This document shows, piece after piece, positions 23,487 to 32,883 of a stretch of DNA of 64,000 nucleotides. The notes beneath the pieces are model-generated. The model was not told the DNA's origin, did no database searches, and was given only the letters and a program-made list of their open reading frames with translations. Position numbers and translations under genes: made by a program. The stretch lies in contig CAWBVU010000006.1 in assembly GCA_963792405.1 (NCBI GenBank), positions 1,674,001 through 1,738,000 of the forward strand, given 5' to 3'. Source of the stretch: SZUA-442 sp963792405. GTDB lineage: Bacteria; Actinomycetota; Acidimicrobiia; Spongiisociales; UBA5794. Each line of letters opens with the position of its first letter. Within the stretch, counting starts at the first letter, position 1.

Positions 23487-25067
23487 TCAGGCGTCCGGGG
23501 TCGCGCGGAAGGTCACCGTGTGCCATCCCTCGGCGCCGTTGGGAGCGGGATCCACCAACGCGTCGGACTGCGTGAAGCCCGTGCCGTCGGTGGCCCTCAC
23601 GGCAACGGTGTGCTCACCCTCGGAGAGGTCCACGTCGAGCTTCCACTGCACCCAGGCGTCGTCCGACAGGGGCTCGGACAGCTCGGCGACCCGCCATGGG
23701 CCGTCGTCGAGGCGCACCTCGACGATGGCGATCTCCTTCGTCGGGGCCCATGCCACCCCCGCGAGGGTGTACGCACCGATCGGCACGTCGCGTCGATGCT
23801 TCGGTCGGTCGATGCGTGACTGCGTCTTGATCGGCCCCTCCTTGGACCACCCCCGAGGGATCCAGTAGCCATCGAAGGCATCCCACGTCGTCAGCTCGAT
23901 CTCCGTGAGCCACTTGGTCGCGGACACGTATCCGTAGAGGCCGGGCACCACGAGCCGTGCGGGGAACCCGTGGTTGGCGGGCAGTACCTCACGGTTCATG
24001 CCGAGCGCGAGAAGGGCCTCCCGCCCATCGAAGGCCAGCTCCGTCGGGAACCCGGCGGTCCAGCCGTCGACCGAACGTCCCACGATCTGATCTGCCCCGG
24101 CACGAACCCCTGCCATCTCGAGGAGGTCGCGCAACGGGATCCCCGTCCACAAGGCGTTGCCGACGAGCTGCCCACCCACCTCGTTCGACACGCATGACAG
24201 CGTCACGTACCGCTCGACGAGGGGCATCTCGGTGAGGTCGCGGTAGGAGAGCTCGACTTCCCTGTCCACCATCCCGTGGATGCGCAGGGTCCACTCGGCC
24301 GGATCGATGGTCGGCACCACGAGCGCAGTGTCGATGCGATAGAAGGTCGCGTTCGAGACCACGATCGGCGTGAGGAGCGCCAGGTCGAAGTCGTTGGCCG
24401 GCGTCGGGTCCGCCTGCCGTTCGACCGGCTCGGGAAGCACGAGGGCGGCGCGCTGGGCCTCCGCCCTCGACCGCAGCCTGGCCCTCCCCACCCCGATCAT
24501 CACCACGGAGACCGTCGCGGCTCCCGCGAGGCCGACCATCAGCCGCCGGCGCCCGATGTCGCCTGCGGTGTCGTCGTCGATTCCGGCCGGCGCCGGCCGT
24601 GACCACGAGGTGATCCCGAACCAGGTGGCGAACCCTGCGCCGACCGTGACGAGGGTGGACGCGATCACCAGGGCGGGGGATGCGCCTGCCTCGCCCACCT
24701 GGGCGAGGACGCCGAGCACGCCCGCGGACCCGAATGCGATCGCCATCGGCATCGGATTCGTGGCCGATGCCTTCCCGACGAACCATCCGATCGTCAACGC
24801 CACGAGGACGATGGAGATGGCGAGGACGGCCTTGTCCGCCGTGCCGAAGGCCGAGATGGCGAACGATTTCAGCCACGGCGGCGAGATGTCGATGACGAAC
24901 GACCCGATCGAGGAGATCGCGGAGGGGATCTCCGTGGAGAGCGAAGCGGCGAGCTCGGTGACGCCGAGGCCAACCGCCACGCCGGCGACACCCGCCCACC
25001 CCGAACGCCGGCGCGCCACATGTGTCCGCTTCGCATCATCCATCTCGTGTCCAGAACTCATCTCCAC
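23487..25067 (-). CDS. Membrane-anchored sulfite-oxidase-like molybdopterin oxidoreductase
   Basis: A 526-residue protein with about five transmembrane helices (residues 25-195) preceding a molybdopterin-binding sulfite oxidase fold (about 235-400). Cys292 in TLSCVSNEVGG is the expected Mo ligand. A C-terminal Mo-co dimerisation-like beta domain follows (about 405-520). The catalytic part is predicted outside the membrane. The substrate (sulfite, methionine sulfoxide or other) cannot be read. Its ATG lies three bases after the polX stop, so it is the third gene of the antiporter-polX operon. Confidence 0.85.
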   Translation of the reverse strand: MEMSSGHEMDDAKRTHVARRRSGWAGVAGVAVGLGVTELAASLSTEIPSAISSIGSFVIDISPPWLKSFAISAFGTADKAVLAISIVLVALTIGWFVGKASATNPMPMAIAFGSAGVLGVLAQVGEAGASPALVIASTLVTVGAGFATWFGITSWSRPAPAGIDDDTAGDIGRRRLMVGLAGAATVSVVMIGVGRARLRSRAEAQRAALVLPEPVERQADPTPANDFDLALLTPIVVSNATFYRIDTALVVPTIDPAEWTLRIHGMVDREVELSYRDLTEMPLVERYVTLSCVSNEVGGQLVGNALWTGIPLRDLLEMAGVRAGADQIVGRSVDGWTAGFPTELAFDGREALLALGMNREVLPANHGFPARLVVPGLYGYVSATKWLTEIELTTWDAFDGYWIPRGWSKEGPIKTQSRIDRPKHRRDVPIGAYTLAGVAWAPTKEIAIVEVRLDDGPWRVAELSEPLSDDAWVQWKLDVDLSEGEHTVAVRATDGTGFTQSDALVDPAPNGAEGWHTVTFRATPDA

Positions 25068-25070
25068 TGC

Positions 25071-26816
25071 TCAGGGTTCCCGTTTCCTCGCCACCCGCTC
25101 GACGAACGCGTCGACATCGAGGGCGTTCAGGATGCGATCGGGTGTCACCCAGCCCTTTCGCCCCTGCGCCACGCCCCACCGCATGTTGGCGAGCTCGGAC
25201 GTGTGGTGCGCGTCGGTGGCGATCGAGAACATGAGGCCGTCGACCTGCATCGCCTGCCTCACCAACGGGGCTGCGAGGTCGAGGCGGTGGAGGTGGGCGT
25301 TGATCTCGAGTGCGGTCCCCGTTTCGCTCGCGGCCTCGAAGACGGCGGCGGCATTGAAGACGGCGCCGGGGCGGTGGCCGATCTTGCGGCCCGACGGATG
25401 GCCGATGACATGCACGGCGGGATTGGCGATGGCGCGCAGGAGACGTTCCGTCTGCTGCGCCTCCGGGAGGTCGAAGTGCGAGTGGATCGATGCGACACCG
25501 AAGTCGAAGATCCGGAGGAACTCCTCGTCATAGTCGATCGTCCCGTCTGCACCGATGTTCAACTCCGCGCCATGGAGGATGGTCAGGCCGGGGAGCCGTT
25601 CGCGTTGCTCCTCGAGTTCGGCGGCTTCCGCACGAACCTCGTCGCGGGTCAGCCCGTTCATCACGAGGTTCTCCGCATGGTCCGTGATGGCCACGTACCG
25701 TAGGCCACGCGCAACAACGGCGTCGAGCATCTCCGTCAACGTGCTGCGCCCGTCCCCCGACCAGGTGGTGTGCACGTGGAGGTCACCGACGATGATGGAT
25801 TCATCGATGGGCGGGGGCAGGCGCCCGTCGTCCGCTGCACCGATCTCGCCCGCGCCTTCACGCACTTCCGGCGTGATCCATGGCAGGTCGAGAGCGCGGT
25901 AGATGTCGTCCTCGGTCCGCGAGGCCACCACGGCTCCGTCGTCGACCCGGGTCAACGCGTACTCGTTGAGCGTCAGGCCCCGTGCCATGCTTCGCTGGCG
26001 CAGCTCGATGTTGTGCGACCGCGATCCGGTGAAGTACATCATCGCGGCACCGAACTCGGCCTCCTCGACGACGCGGAGGTCCACCTGCATCACATCGTCC
26101 ATCACGACCGACGCCTTGGTGCTACCCGAGCCGAGCACGCTCGTCACGCCGGGCAGCGAGGTGAACATGGAGATGACCTCGGCGGCCCGGTCGGACTCGA
26201 CGAGGACGTCGATGTCCCCGATGGTCTCCTCGAGGCGCCGAAGGCTCCCCGCGTAGGCCACCTGCCGCACGAGGTGGGAGCCCTCGAGCTCGGCGATGAT
26301 CCGGGCAGCGACCCCCATGGCGTCGTGGATGGGGGTCCTCGCCTCGTCACTGTGGAGTCCGAGCAACGCGATCGAGGCGGCGATCTTCTCCTCCGACTTC
26401 GCACCGAGCCCCGGGAGGCTGCGGAGCTGCTGTTGCTCGATCGCTCCTCGCAGCCCTGCGACATCGGTCACACCGAGATGCTCCTGGAGGGCGAGCACGG
26501 TCTTCGGGCCGAGCCCGGGGATGCGCATGAGTTCGAGCATCGAGGCGGGGAACCGCTCCCGCAGCCGCTCCACCTTCGCGATCGACCCGGTGTCCCTGAA
26601 CTCGACGATCTTGCGGGCGGTGCTGTCGCCAATGCCCTCGATGGCCTTGAGCTCGGCCAGGGTCAGGTCGCCGATCGGCTCAGCCCTCGCGTTGATCGCA
26701 TCGATCGCCTTGTCATAGGCCCGCGTCCTGAAGGACTGGCTCTGCCCGTCCTCGAGCTGGGTGTAGGCGACCAGCGTGCGCAGGGCCGCCACGATTGATG
26801 CGTTCGACACGGTCAT
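25071..26816 (-). CDS. polX: Family X DNA polymerase / 3'-5' exonuclease PolX
   Basis: A 581-residue bacterial PolX. It has helix-hairpin-helix repeats (IEGIGDSTARKI at 59-70, IPGLGPKTVLAL at 99-110, LPGLGAKSEEKI at 134-145), the nucleotidyltransferase motif GSLRRLEETIGDIDVL (metal Asp pair near 201-203), and a C-terminal PHP nuclease domain starting at GDLHVHTTWSGDG (347-350 HVHT). It likely fills gaps in base-excision repair. ATG 26816 overlaps the antiporter stop as ATGA, showing translational coupling. Confidence 0.93.
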   Translation of the reverse strand: MTVSNASIVAALRTLVAYTQLEDGQSQSFRTRAYDKAIDAINARAEPIGDLTLAELKAIEGIGDSTARKIVEFRDTGSIAKVERLRERFPASMLELMRIPGLGPKTVLALQEHLGVTDVAGLRGAIEQQQLRSLPGLGAKSEEKIAASIALLGLHSDEARTPIHDAMGVAARIIAELEGSHLVRQVAYAGSLRRLEETIGDIDVLVESDRAAEVISMFTSLPGVTSVLGSGSTKASVVMDDVMQVDLRVVEEAEFGAAMMYFTGSRSHNIELRQRSMARGLTLNEYALTRVDDGAVVASRTEDDIYRALDLPWITPEVREGAGEIGAADDGRLPPPIDESIIVGDLHVHTTWSGDGRSTLTEMLDAVVARGLRYVAITDHAENLVMNGLTRDEVRAEAAELEEQRERLPGLTILHGAELNIGADGTIDYDEEFLRIFDFGVASIHSHFDLPEAQQTERLLRAIANPAVHVIGHPSGRKIGHRPGAVFNAAAVFEAASETGTALEINAHLHRLDLAAPLVRQAMQVDGLMFSIATDAHHTSELANMRWGVAQGRKGWVTPDRILNALDVDAFVERVARKREP

Positions 26817-27754
26817 GTGGACGCGAACACGTAGAGGGCGAACATCGAGACGAGGACGAAGCCCTCCGTGCGCGTAATGACCTGCCGCGTGAAAGCGAAC
26901 ACACCGGCGAGGGCGGCGACGGCGACCATGATCACGAGCAGGATCGTAGGGACACCGACCACCTCCCCCGGACCAATCAGCGCAGCCGCGCCCGCCACGC
27001 CGAGCGAGTTGAAGATGTTCGAGCCGAGCACGTTGCCGAGCACGAGGTCGCTCGCGCCCCTCCGAGCGCCGGCGAGGGCCGCCGAAAGCTCGGGCAGGCT
27101 CGTGCCGACGCCTGTGATCATGCCCATGATCACGACCGAGAACCCGAGCTCCATCCCGATCCCCTCGACACCGATCAGCAGTTGCTGGCCTGCGAGCACG
27201 GTCGCAGCGAGCGCCACCACCCCGTAGATCACCTCCAGCCAGACACGACTGCGATCGACCTCGAGATCGGCGAACTCGTCGTCGATCGGGGCAGGGTCCT
27301 GTCGTGCCCAGCGGATCAGGAGGTAGAGGGCCACGACCATGCCGACCACGAGGACCACGCCCTCGAGCCTCGATGCGAAGCCGCCCGCCACCACGAGCGA
27401 GAGCACGGTCACCGACACGAGCATGAGGAGGCCCTCGCGGGAGATGACCCTCTGGCTGGTGGCAACGGTCGCGAGGAGGGCGGACAGCCCGAGCACGAGG
27501 CCCACGTTTGCGGCGTTCGACGCGACCACGTTGCTCATCGCGAGGCCCACGTTGCCCTGACCTGCTGCGAGTCCGGAGACGACGAACTCGGGAACCGACG
27601 TCCCGAACCCGACGATGACGGCGCCGATCACGATCTGTGAGACGTTGAGCACCTTGGCGATGCGCACCGCGGAGATCACGAGACGGTCGGCGGCGACGAT
27701 GAGCACGATCAGGCCGGCGACGAGTCTGAGGATGTCAAGGGCCACGTCCGCCAC
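26813..27754 (-). CDS. CaCA-family Ca2+/cation antiporter (YrbG-like)
   Basis: A 313-residue membrane protein with two inverted alpha-repeats: FGTSVPEFVVS and later GTSLPELSAAL, each with the family's ion-binding acid, plus SNVVASNAANVGLVLG and GNVLGSNIFNSLGV. These define the K+-dependent or YrbG-type Na+/Ca2+ exchangers. About ten helices, with the acidic loop DDEFADLEVDRS in the middle. The GTG start at 27754 has GGAGG eight bases upstream. It is first in an operon with polX and the molybdopterin oxidoreductase. Confidence 0.9.
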   Translation of the reverse strand: MADVALDILRLVAGLIVLIVAADRLVISAVRIAKVLNVSQIVIGAVIVGFGTSVPEFVVSGLAAGQGNVGLAMSNVVASNAANVGLVLGLSALLATVATSQRVISREGLLMLVSVTVLSLVVAGGFASRLEGVVLVVGMVVALYLLIRWARQDPAPIDDEFADLEVDRSRVWLEVIYGVVALAATVLAGQQLLIGVEGIGMELGFSVVIMGMITGVGTSLPELSAALAGARRGASDLVLGNVLGSNIFNSLGVAGAAALIGPGEVVGVPTILLVIMVAVAALAGVFAFTRQVITRTEGFVLVSMFALYVFAST

Positions 27755-27812
27755 CTCCGTCGGGTGATGCTACGGGAAGCGCGGATCCACTCTCGCCGTG
27801 CGATGCCGTCAC

Positions 27813-27818
27813 TAGGCT
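27813..27818 (+). promoter_or_regulatory. -10-like TAGGCT, 9 nt before the nhaA ATG
   Basis: TAGGCT, nine bases, then ATG 27828; no Shine-Dalgarno is visible. Confidence 0.42.
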
Positions 27819-27827
27819 TCCGCTCCT

Positions 27828-29240
27828 ATGGCTCCACCTGCCCAGGACATGATCCACGAGACGTGGCTGCACTCGAATCGCCTGCTCCCGTCACGTTTCC
27901 TCCGCCCCGTCCTCGAGTTCACACGGATCGAGGCGGCGGGTGGCATCGTCCTCCTCCTCGCCGCGATGGTCGCCCTCGTGTGGGCGAATTCGCCGTGGTA
28001 CCAGGCCTACTTCGACCTGCTCGACAGCCACATCGAATTCAGCTTCTGGATCTTCCACATCGACGAGTCCCTCCTCCACATCATCAACGACGGACTGATG
28101 GCGATCTTCTTCTTCGTGGTGGGGCTGGAGATCAAGCGCGAGCTGGTCGTCGGGGAGCTCAACTCCGTGAAGAAGGCGGCGCTTCCCGCCATGGCGGCGC
28201 TCGGCGGCATGGTCGTCCCTGCACTGATCTTCGTCGCCTTCGCGGCCACTGGTGAGCCCGACGCCATCCACGGCTGGGGGATCCCGATGGCGACGGACAT
28301 CGCCTTCTCTGTGGGGGTCGTCGCCCTCCTCGGAACCCGGATCTCGGTCGGTGCGAAGCTGTTCCTGCTCGCCCTGGCCATCGTCGACGACATCGGGGCG
28401 ATCCTGGTGATCGCCGTGTTCTACACGGAGAGCCTCGACTTCGCCTGGCTGGCGTTCGCAGCGGTGGGACTCGCCGCAACCTATGTGGCCAGGCGGTCCG
28501 GTGTCCAGAACCTCGCCGTGTACACGATCCTCGCCCTGCTGATCTGGTACGGCTTCCTCGAGTCAGGGGTGCACGCGACGATCGCCGGGGTGATCCTCGG
28601 ACTCATGACGCCTGCGAAGGCCCGCTACACCGACGAGGAATTCCGCCAGAAGGCTGAACGGGTGCTCGATCGCTGGGACATGAACCGGGCGTCACCCTAT
28701 GCCGCAGAGCGCCTCGACCAGGATGCGCTCGAGCTCTCGTCGGTGGCGAAGGCATCCGTATCCCCCCTCGATCGTCTGGAGCACTCGCTGCATCCGTGGA
28801 GCTCGTTCCTGATCGTGCCGCTGTTCGCCCTCGCCAATGCCGGCGTGCGGTTCGTCGGAGCCGGTGAGGGCTTCGCCGACGCGCTGCTGAGCCCGGTCGC
28901 GCTCGGTGTCGCGGTCGGGTTGGCGGTCGGCAAGCCCGTGGGGATCACCGTCGCCACGTGGCTCGCCCTGCGGCTCAACATGGGCACGCTTCCGAGGCGC
29001 ACGAACATGAAGACGATCATGGGCCTGGGAGCGCTCGCGGGCATCGGGTTCACCGTGTCCCTCTTCATCGCGGACCTCGCCTTCCGCGAGGACGTGTTCA
29101 CCGACGAGGCGAAGCTCGGCATCTTCGCTGGGTCGTTGACCGCAGGCATCCTCGGCTTCTTCGTGCTGCGCTCGATGAAGACCCCCCAGGAGGAGTTCGC
29201 CGAGGCGTCGGAGCACCTGGCCGCCGTCGACACCGGCTGA
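27828..29240 (+). CDS. nhaA: NhaA-type Na+/H+ antiporter
   Basis: A 470-residue membrane protein with the NhaA signatures: MATDIAFSVGVVALLG (the conserved Asp of helix IV) and LALAIVDDIGAILVIAVFYT (the Asp-Asp ion site of helix V). About 12 helices. It is longer than the 388 residues of the E. coli protein because of a loop near residues 260-320 and a polar C-terminal tail. It exports Na+ or Li+ for H+, consistent with a brackish or marine habitat or with pH control. It is a single gene facing the methyltransferase. Confidence 0.93.
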   Translation: MAPPAQDMIHETWLHSNRLLPSRFLRPVLEFTRIEAAGGIVLLLAAMVALVWANSPWYQAYFDLLDSHIEFSFWIFHIDESLLHIINDGLMAIFFFVVGLEIKRELVVGELNSVKKAALPAMAALGGMVVPALIFVAFAATGEPDAIHGWGIPMATDIAFSVGVVALLGTRISVGAKLFLLALAIVDDIGAILVIAVFYTESLDFAWLAFAAVGLAATYVARRSGVQNLAVYTILALLIWYGFLESGVHATIAGVILGLMTPAKARYTDEEFRQKAERVLDRWDMNRASPYAAERLDQDALELSSVAKASVSPLDRLEHSLHPWSSFLIVPLFALANAGVRFVGAGEGFADALLSPVALGVAVGLAVGKPVGITVATWLALRLNMGTLPRRTNMKTIMGLGALAGIGFTVSLFIADLAFREDVFTDEAKLGIFAGSLTAGILGFFVLRSMKTPQEEFAEASEHLAAVDTG

Positions 29241-29287
29241 ACTCCGACTCACCACCCCGCTCCGACGCGAACCCGACCGGCCCGCCG

Positions 29288-30166
29288 TCACTCCCGAGCG
29301 GTCCGCAGGCCAACCCGCCCCTCGTGGATCCGTCGCTCTGCGATCTCGAGGTAGGAGGGGTCGAGATCGAAGCCGACGAAGTGGCGGCCCGTCTCGACGG
29401 CGGCCACCGCGGTGGAGCCCGATCCGAGGAACGGGTCCAGCACGAGGTCGCCCGCGAACGTGTACAGCTCGATCAGTCGCCTCGGTAGCTCGACGGGGAA
29501 CGGTGCGGGATGGCCGACCCTGCGAGCCGACTCGGGCAGGATGTCCCAGATCGACACCGTGGCGTCGAGGAAGTCGTCCTTGCCGATCGTGTCCTCACCC
29601 TTGCGCACACGGGCGAACGATCCCTTCGACGCGACGATCACGTACTCGTGGATGTCCCTGAGCGTGGGGTTCTTCGCCGAGCGCCACGATCCCCACGCGC
29701 ACGACCCGCCTGCCGACTTGGCCTTCTGCCAGATGATCTCGCCCCTGAGGTCGAACCCGATCTCGGTGAGGAGCGCCGCCACGTACTGGTTCAGCGGGAG
29801 GTACGGCTTGCGCCCGAGATTGGCGACGTTGATCGCAACCCGACCACCCGGCTCGATCACCCGGTGGGTCTCCGAGAACACCCGGTGGAGCAGCGCGAGG
29901 TACTCGTCGATGTCGAGATCCTCGTCGTAGTCCTTGCCCACGTTGTACGGAGGGGATGTCACCATCAGCGCCACGCAGTCGTCGGGGATCTGGTGCATCG
30001 ACTCGGAGGACTGGAGGAACAGCTGGTCGATGATCGATGCCGGGGGGTCGACGACCTCTCCGAGGTCCGCAGGGCCACGGCGCTGGTTCATCCGACGGGC
30101 GTAGAAGTCGGACGCATCGTGTCCTTCCCTCTTGCCCGCGCCGAAGCTCGCCGTGCTCGTGGCCAC
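29288..30166 (-). CDS. Solitary beta-class DNA methyltransferase
   Basis: A 292-residue site-specific DNA methyltransferase. The catalytic motif TSPPYNVGKDY comes before the AdoMet motif LDPFLGSGSTAVAA, so the order is that of the beta class, whose members modify N6-adenine or N4-cytosine (TSPPY is common in N4-cytosine enzymes). No restriction endonuclease or specificity subunit flanks it, so it is either an orphan regulatory methylase or the nuclease lies elsewhere. The GTG start at 30166 is five bases after AGGAGG; minus-strand TACGGT lies just upstream. Target sequence unknown. Confidence 0.85.
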   Translation of the reverse strand: MATSTASFGAGKREGHDASDFYARRMNQRRGPADLGEVVDPPASIIDQLFLQSSESMHQIPDDCVALMVTSPPYNVGKDYDEDLDIDEYLALLHRVFSETHRVIEPGGRVAINVANLGRKPYLPLNQYVAALLTEIGFDLRGEIIWQKAKSAGGSCAWGSWRSAKNPTLRDIHEYVIVASKGSFARVRKGEDTIGKDDFLDATVSIWDILPESARRVGHPAPFPVELPRRLIELYTFAGDLVLDPFLGSGSTAVAAVETGRHFVGFDLDPSYLEIAERRIHEGRVGLRTARE

Positions 30167-30275
30167 CCGTACCTCCTGGCGGGGAACCGTACCAGCGCAC
30201 CACCCCGTTCCTGTGTACCTCGGTTGCCGCGTCGGGGACCCTGGGTGCACAGGGATACACAGGGATGTGGAGCGG

Positions 30276-31100
30276 TCAGCTCACGACGGCCTTGTAACTG
30301 CCGAGGTTGAGGACCTCCGCCGCATTGGCGGGAGGTGGGTCCAGGACCCGCTTGAGTCCAGCCGGACCGGGCTCGTGGACGAGGTCGATGAAGAACCGGT
30401 AGTTCCATGCATTTCCCGCGGGCCGGGACTCGATCCGCGTGAGGTTGGCGCCACGGAGGCCGAGCTCGGTGAGGATGAGCGCGAGCGACCCCGGCGTGTG
30501 CGAGCCGGTCACGACGATGGTGGTCTTGTCGTCATCGTCGTTCACCTCGGGGTCACCGACGTGGAGGACGACGAACCGCGTCGTGTTGTGGTCCCTGTCG
30601 AGGACATTGTCGAGGAGGACCACCAGCCCGTGTGCTTCTCCGGCCAGCGGAGGTGCCAGCGCGGCCACGGTGGGATCGCCGCCCTCGGCAACCTGGCGGA
30701 CGGCGCCTGCGGTGTCATGGGTCGGCACCGCCTCGACACCGAGCTCGAGGAGGGCGTACTCGGCCTGGGCGAGGGCCTGGGGATGCGAACGAACCTCGCG
30801 GATGTCCTCGAGGCGCGATCCGGGAAGGCCGTGGAGCGTGTGCCGCACCTCGACCAGGTGCTCTGCCAGGATCGAGAACCGCACGTGCCGCTCGTCTCCC
30901 GGCAGTCGATCGAGCACCGGCAGCACGGACCCGGTGGTCGAGTTCTCGACCGGCACGACGAGGCGGTCGATATGCCCGTGCTCGAGCGCGTCGAACGCCG
31001 CGGCGAAGCTCGGAAACCCGATCAACGCACCGTCGGGGAACAGCTCCGTCGCTGCTCGGTGGCTGTAGCTGTGGGGCTCGCCCTGGAAACCGATCCGCAT
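30276..31100 (-). CDS. pheA: Prephenate dehydratase
   Basis: A 274-residue monofunctional PheA converting prephenate to phenylpyruvate for phenylalanine synthesis. It starts MRIGFQGEPHSYSH, has the catalytic TTRF motif at 173-176, and ends in an ACT domain (about 194-272) with the Phe-binding ESRP at 224-227, so feedback inhibition by phenylalanine is expected. ATG 31100 is chosen because the upstream in-frame ATG at 31115 lies inside the -10-like TATGGT. No other aromatic-pathway gene adjoins it. Confidence 0.93.
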   Translation of the reverse strand: MRIGFQGEPHSYSHRAATELFPDGALIGFPSFAAAFDALEHGHIDRLVVPVENSTTGSVLPVLDRLPGDERHVRFSILAEHLVEVRHTLHGLPGSRLEDIREVRSHPQALAQAEYALLELGVEAVPTHDTAGAVRQVAEGGDPTVAALAPPLAGEAHGLVVLLDNVLDRDHNTTRFVVLHVGDPEVNDDDDKTTIVVTGSHTPGSLALILTELGLRGANLTRIESRPAGNAWNYRFFIDLVHEPGPAGLKRVLDPPPANAAEVLNLGSYKAVVS

Positions 31101-31110
31101 CGTGCCCGGA

Positions 31111-31116
31111 ACCATA
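31111..31116 (-). promoter_or_regulatory. -10-like TATGGT, 10 nt before the pheA ATG
   Basis: The minus strand reads TATGGT, ten bases, ATG 31100. Confidence 0.38.
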
Positions 31117-31170
31117 GGTCCGCGTCGGAGGCGTCGGCGTCAGGAGTGAGGGACGGTGCCCCGACGCCGC

Positions 31171-31980
31171 TCAGGGGACGATCGCGGCAACGGCCTCGAC
31201 GTAGCGAAGGAGACCGATCGCGACGACCGCACCCATCGCCGAGTACCCGGCGATCCTCAGGGCGATCGGGGACTCGCTACCCCTGGCGATCCACACGGCC
31301 CGGTCCGCGATCGTGATCACGACGAGCGCGAAGAACACGGCGCCGAGGGCAATGTCTCGGGACAGGCCATCCTCACTCGGGGCCCCCAACACACCGATGA
31401 GCAGGGTGACACCGACCAGCGAGAGGAGGAGGGCGGGCAGGTACGCAGACCCCGAGCCCGAGAACGACCGGTGCACGGGCAGGCGAGGGAGGACGCGGTC
31501 GCCGAACCACACGGCGACGGGGCCGGCGGCGAGGAACAGCATCGAGATCATGGCGACGGTGATCGCCTGATCACCGAGGACGGCGAAGTCGAAGTTGTCG
31601 GGATCGAGCACCACGGCGTTGAAGGCGAGGAGCAGGACGATCCCGACGGCGAGACCGAAGAATCGACCGGTCCACCCGAGCCAGGGTCGACACACGGCGA
31701 GGGTCCAACCGATGGCGATCGAGGCGAAGAGGCCGCCGAAGACGATCAGGAACACGCTTCCCCCCACCGTCACCTCGCCGACACGCGCACCCGCCTCGGT
31801 GATGACGCCGCGTCGTTCGGGAGCGAGCAGCCGTGCGGCCAGCATGAAGACCCTGGTCCCGATCCCCCCGACGATGAAGCCGGCCACCAGTGCCCCGGCG
31901 AGTATGGCCGTGGCCTGGCGGCCCGTCTCCACGATCCGTGCGTTCTTCGTGCCCGTGTCGTGCATGTCCTTCGTCACCAC
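31171..31980 (-). CDS. Polytopic membrane protein of unknown function
   Basis: A 269-residue protein with about seven hydrophobic helices (for example AILAGALVAGFIVGGIGTRV and SVFLIVFGGLFASIAIGWTL) separated by short loops, including PERRGVITEAGARVGE after helix 1. No catalytic motif is recognised. GTG 31980 is the reading used; ATG 31965 is an alternative with no better ribosome site. It lies between pheA and the PadR module on the same strand, but the 81-base gap gives no firm operon evidence. Confidence 0.6.
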   Translation of the reverse strand: MVTKDMHDTGTKNARIVETGRQATAILAGALVAGFIVGGIGTRVFMLAARLLAPERRGVITEAGARVGEVTVGGSVFLIVFGGLFASIAIGWTLAVCRPWLGWTGRFFGLAVGIVLLLAFNAVVLDPDNFDFAVLGDQAITVAMISMLFLAAGPVAVWFGDRVLPRLPVHRSFSGSGSAYLPALLLSLVGVTLLIGVLGAPSEDGLSRDIALGAVFFALVVITIADRAVWIARGSESPIALRIAGYSAMGAVVAIGLLRYVEAVAAIVP

Positions 31981-32061
31981 GGGGACCCCACTCGGGCACC
32001 GACGCGCTCGGACCGGGCGGCGGTACCGCCCGGCCGTTGCGCATGAGGGCGCGGCGCTGAT

Positions 32062-32883
32062 CTATGCGGCGATCGGGGTGGCATCGATGTCGACCGGTTC
32101 CTCGCTCCTGAGCCACCGGCCCGTCACGAAGAGCCCCACGGCCATCAGGGAGAACCCGACGGCGCCCGAGATGATCCAGGCCAACGGGTAGTCCCCGTAG
32201 CTGTCCTGCCAGCCGATCTCCAAGGCATCGACCACGAAGAAGACGATGGGCCCCAGCAGGAAGGCAGACGACGTCAACACGATCCCGCTCCTCGGAACGA
32301 CAGCGCCGGTACGAAGGACCCCGATCCCGATGAGCAGCAGCCCGATTCCCTGAAGGGACATCCATGCCGGCACTGCCCAGGCAACGACGCTCAGGAGAAC
32401 GCCAAGCGACACGACGATGGTCCCGATGAGCCCGAGGGCGCCAAGCCCTCCGACCCGCTTGCCGAGGCCGACCATCGCGATGACGCCGAGGACGCCTGCG
32501 ACGAGGACGGCGATACTGAACGCGTAGTAGTAGAGCTGCCAATCGGAATCGGAGTCGGTGGCGGCTCCGAGGATCCCGGCCAACAGCCAGAACCCTCCTG
32601 CGATGATGGCGAGCAGACCTGCTCGTCTGGTGAATGTGGTTGGCACGGCGATTCCTCCTCGATGGTTCGAGGCGTAGGCCGCGGCAAGGACCGTGGGGTC
32701 ACCGAATCGTGCAAGGGTCGCTCGTTGGGCATCGACCAGGTCGGTTCCTCGTGCGAGCATGTGCTCGGTCGTCGAGTAGAGGTGGTCCTCCATCTCGGCC
32801 ACGAGGTCGTCGAGGTCACGGCGCCATCGGATGTTCGATCGCATCGAATCGAGGTAGCCGTCGATCAGGGCGTATCGGGCCAT
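32062..32883 (-). CDS. HAAS-type prefix-domain membrane protein in a PadR module
   Basis: A 273-residue protein. Residues 1-75 form a helical prefix (WRRDLDDLVAEMEDHLYSTTE and LARFGDPTVLAAAYA) of the HAAS/DUF1700 kind, which often partners PadR regulators. Residues 85-255 hold about five to six transmembrane helices. Its start overlaps the padR end by 19 nt and has GAAAGGGG upstream, so the two are translationally coupled. The role is unknown; related modules sense envelope stress or drugs. Confidence 0.72.
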   Translation of the reverse strand: MARYALIDGYLDSMRSNIRWRRDLDDLVAEMEDHLYSTTEHMLARGTDLVDAQRATLARFGDPTVLAAAYASNHRGGIAVPTTFTRRAGLLAIIAGGFWLLAGILGAATDSDSDWQLYYYAFSIAVLVAGVLGVIAMVGLGKRVGGLGALGLIGTIVVSLGVLLSVVAWAVPAWMSLQGIGLLLIGIGVLRTGAVVPRSGIVLTSSAFLLGPIVFFVVDALEIGWQDSYGDYPLAWIISGAVGFSLMAVGLFVTGRWLRSEEPVDIDATPIAA

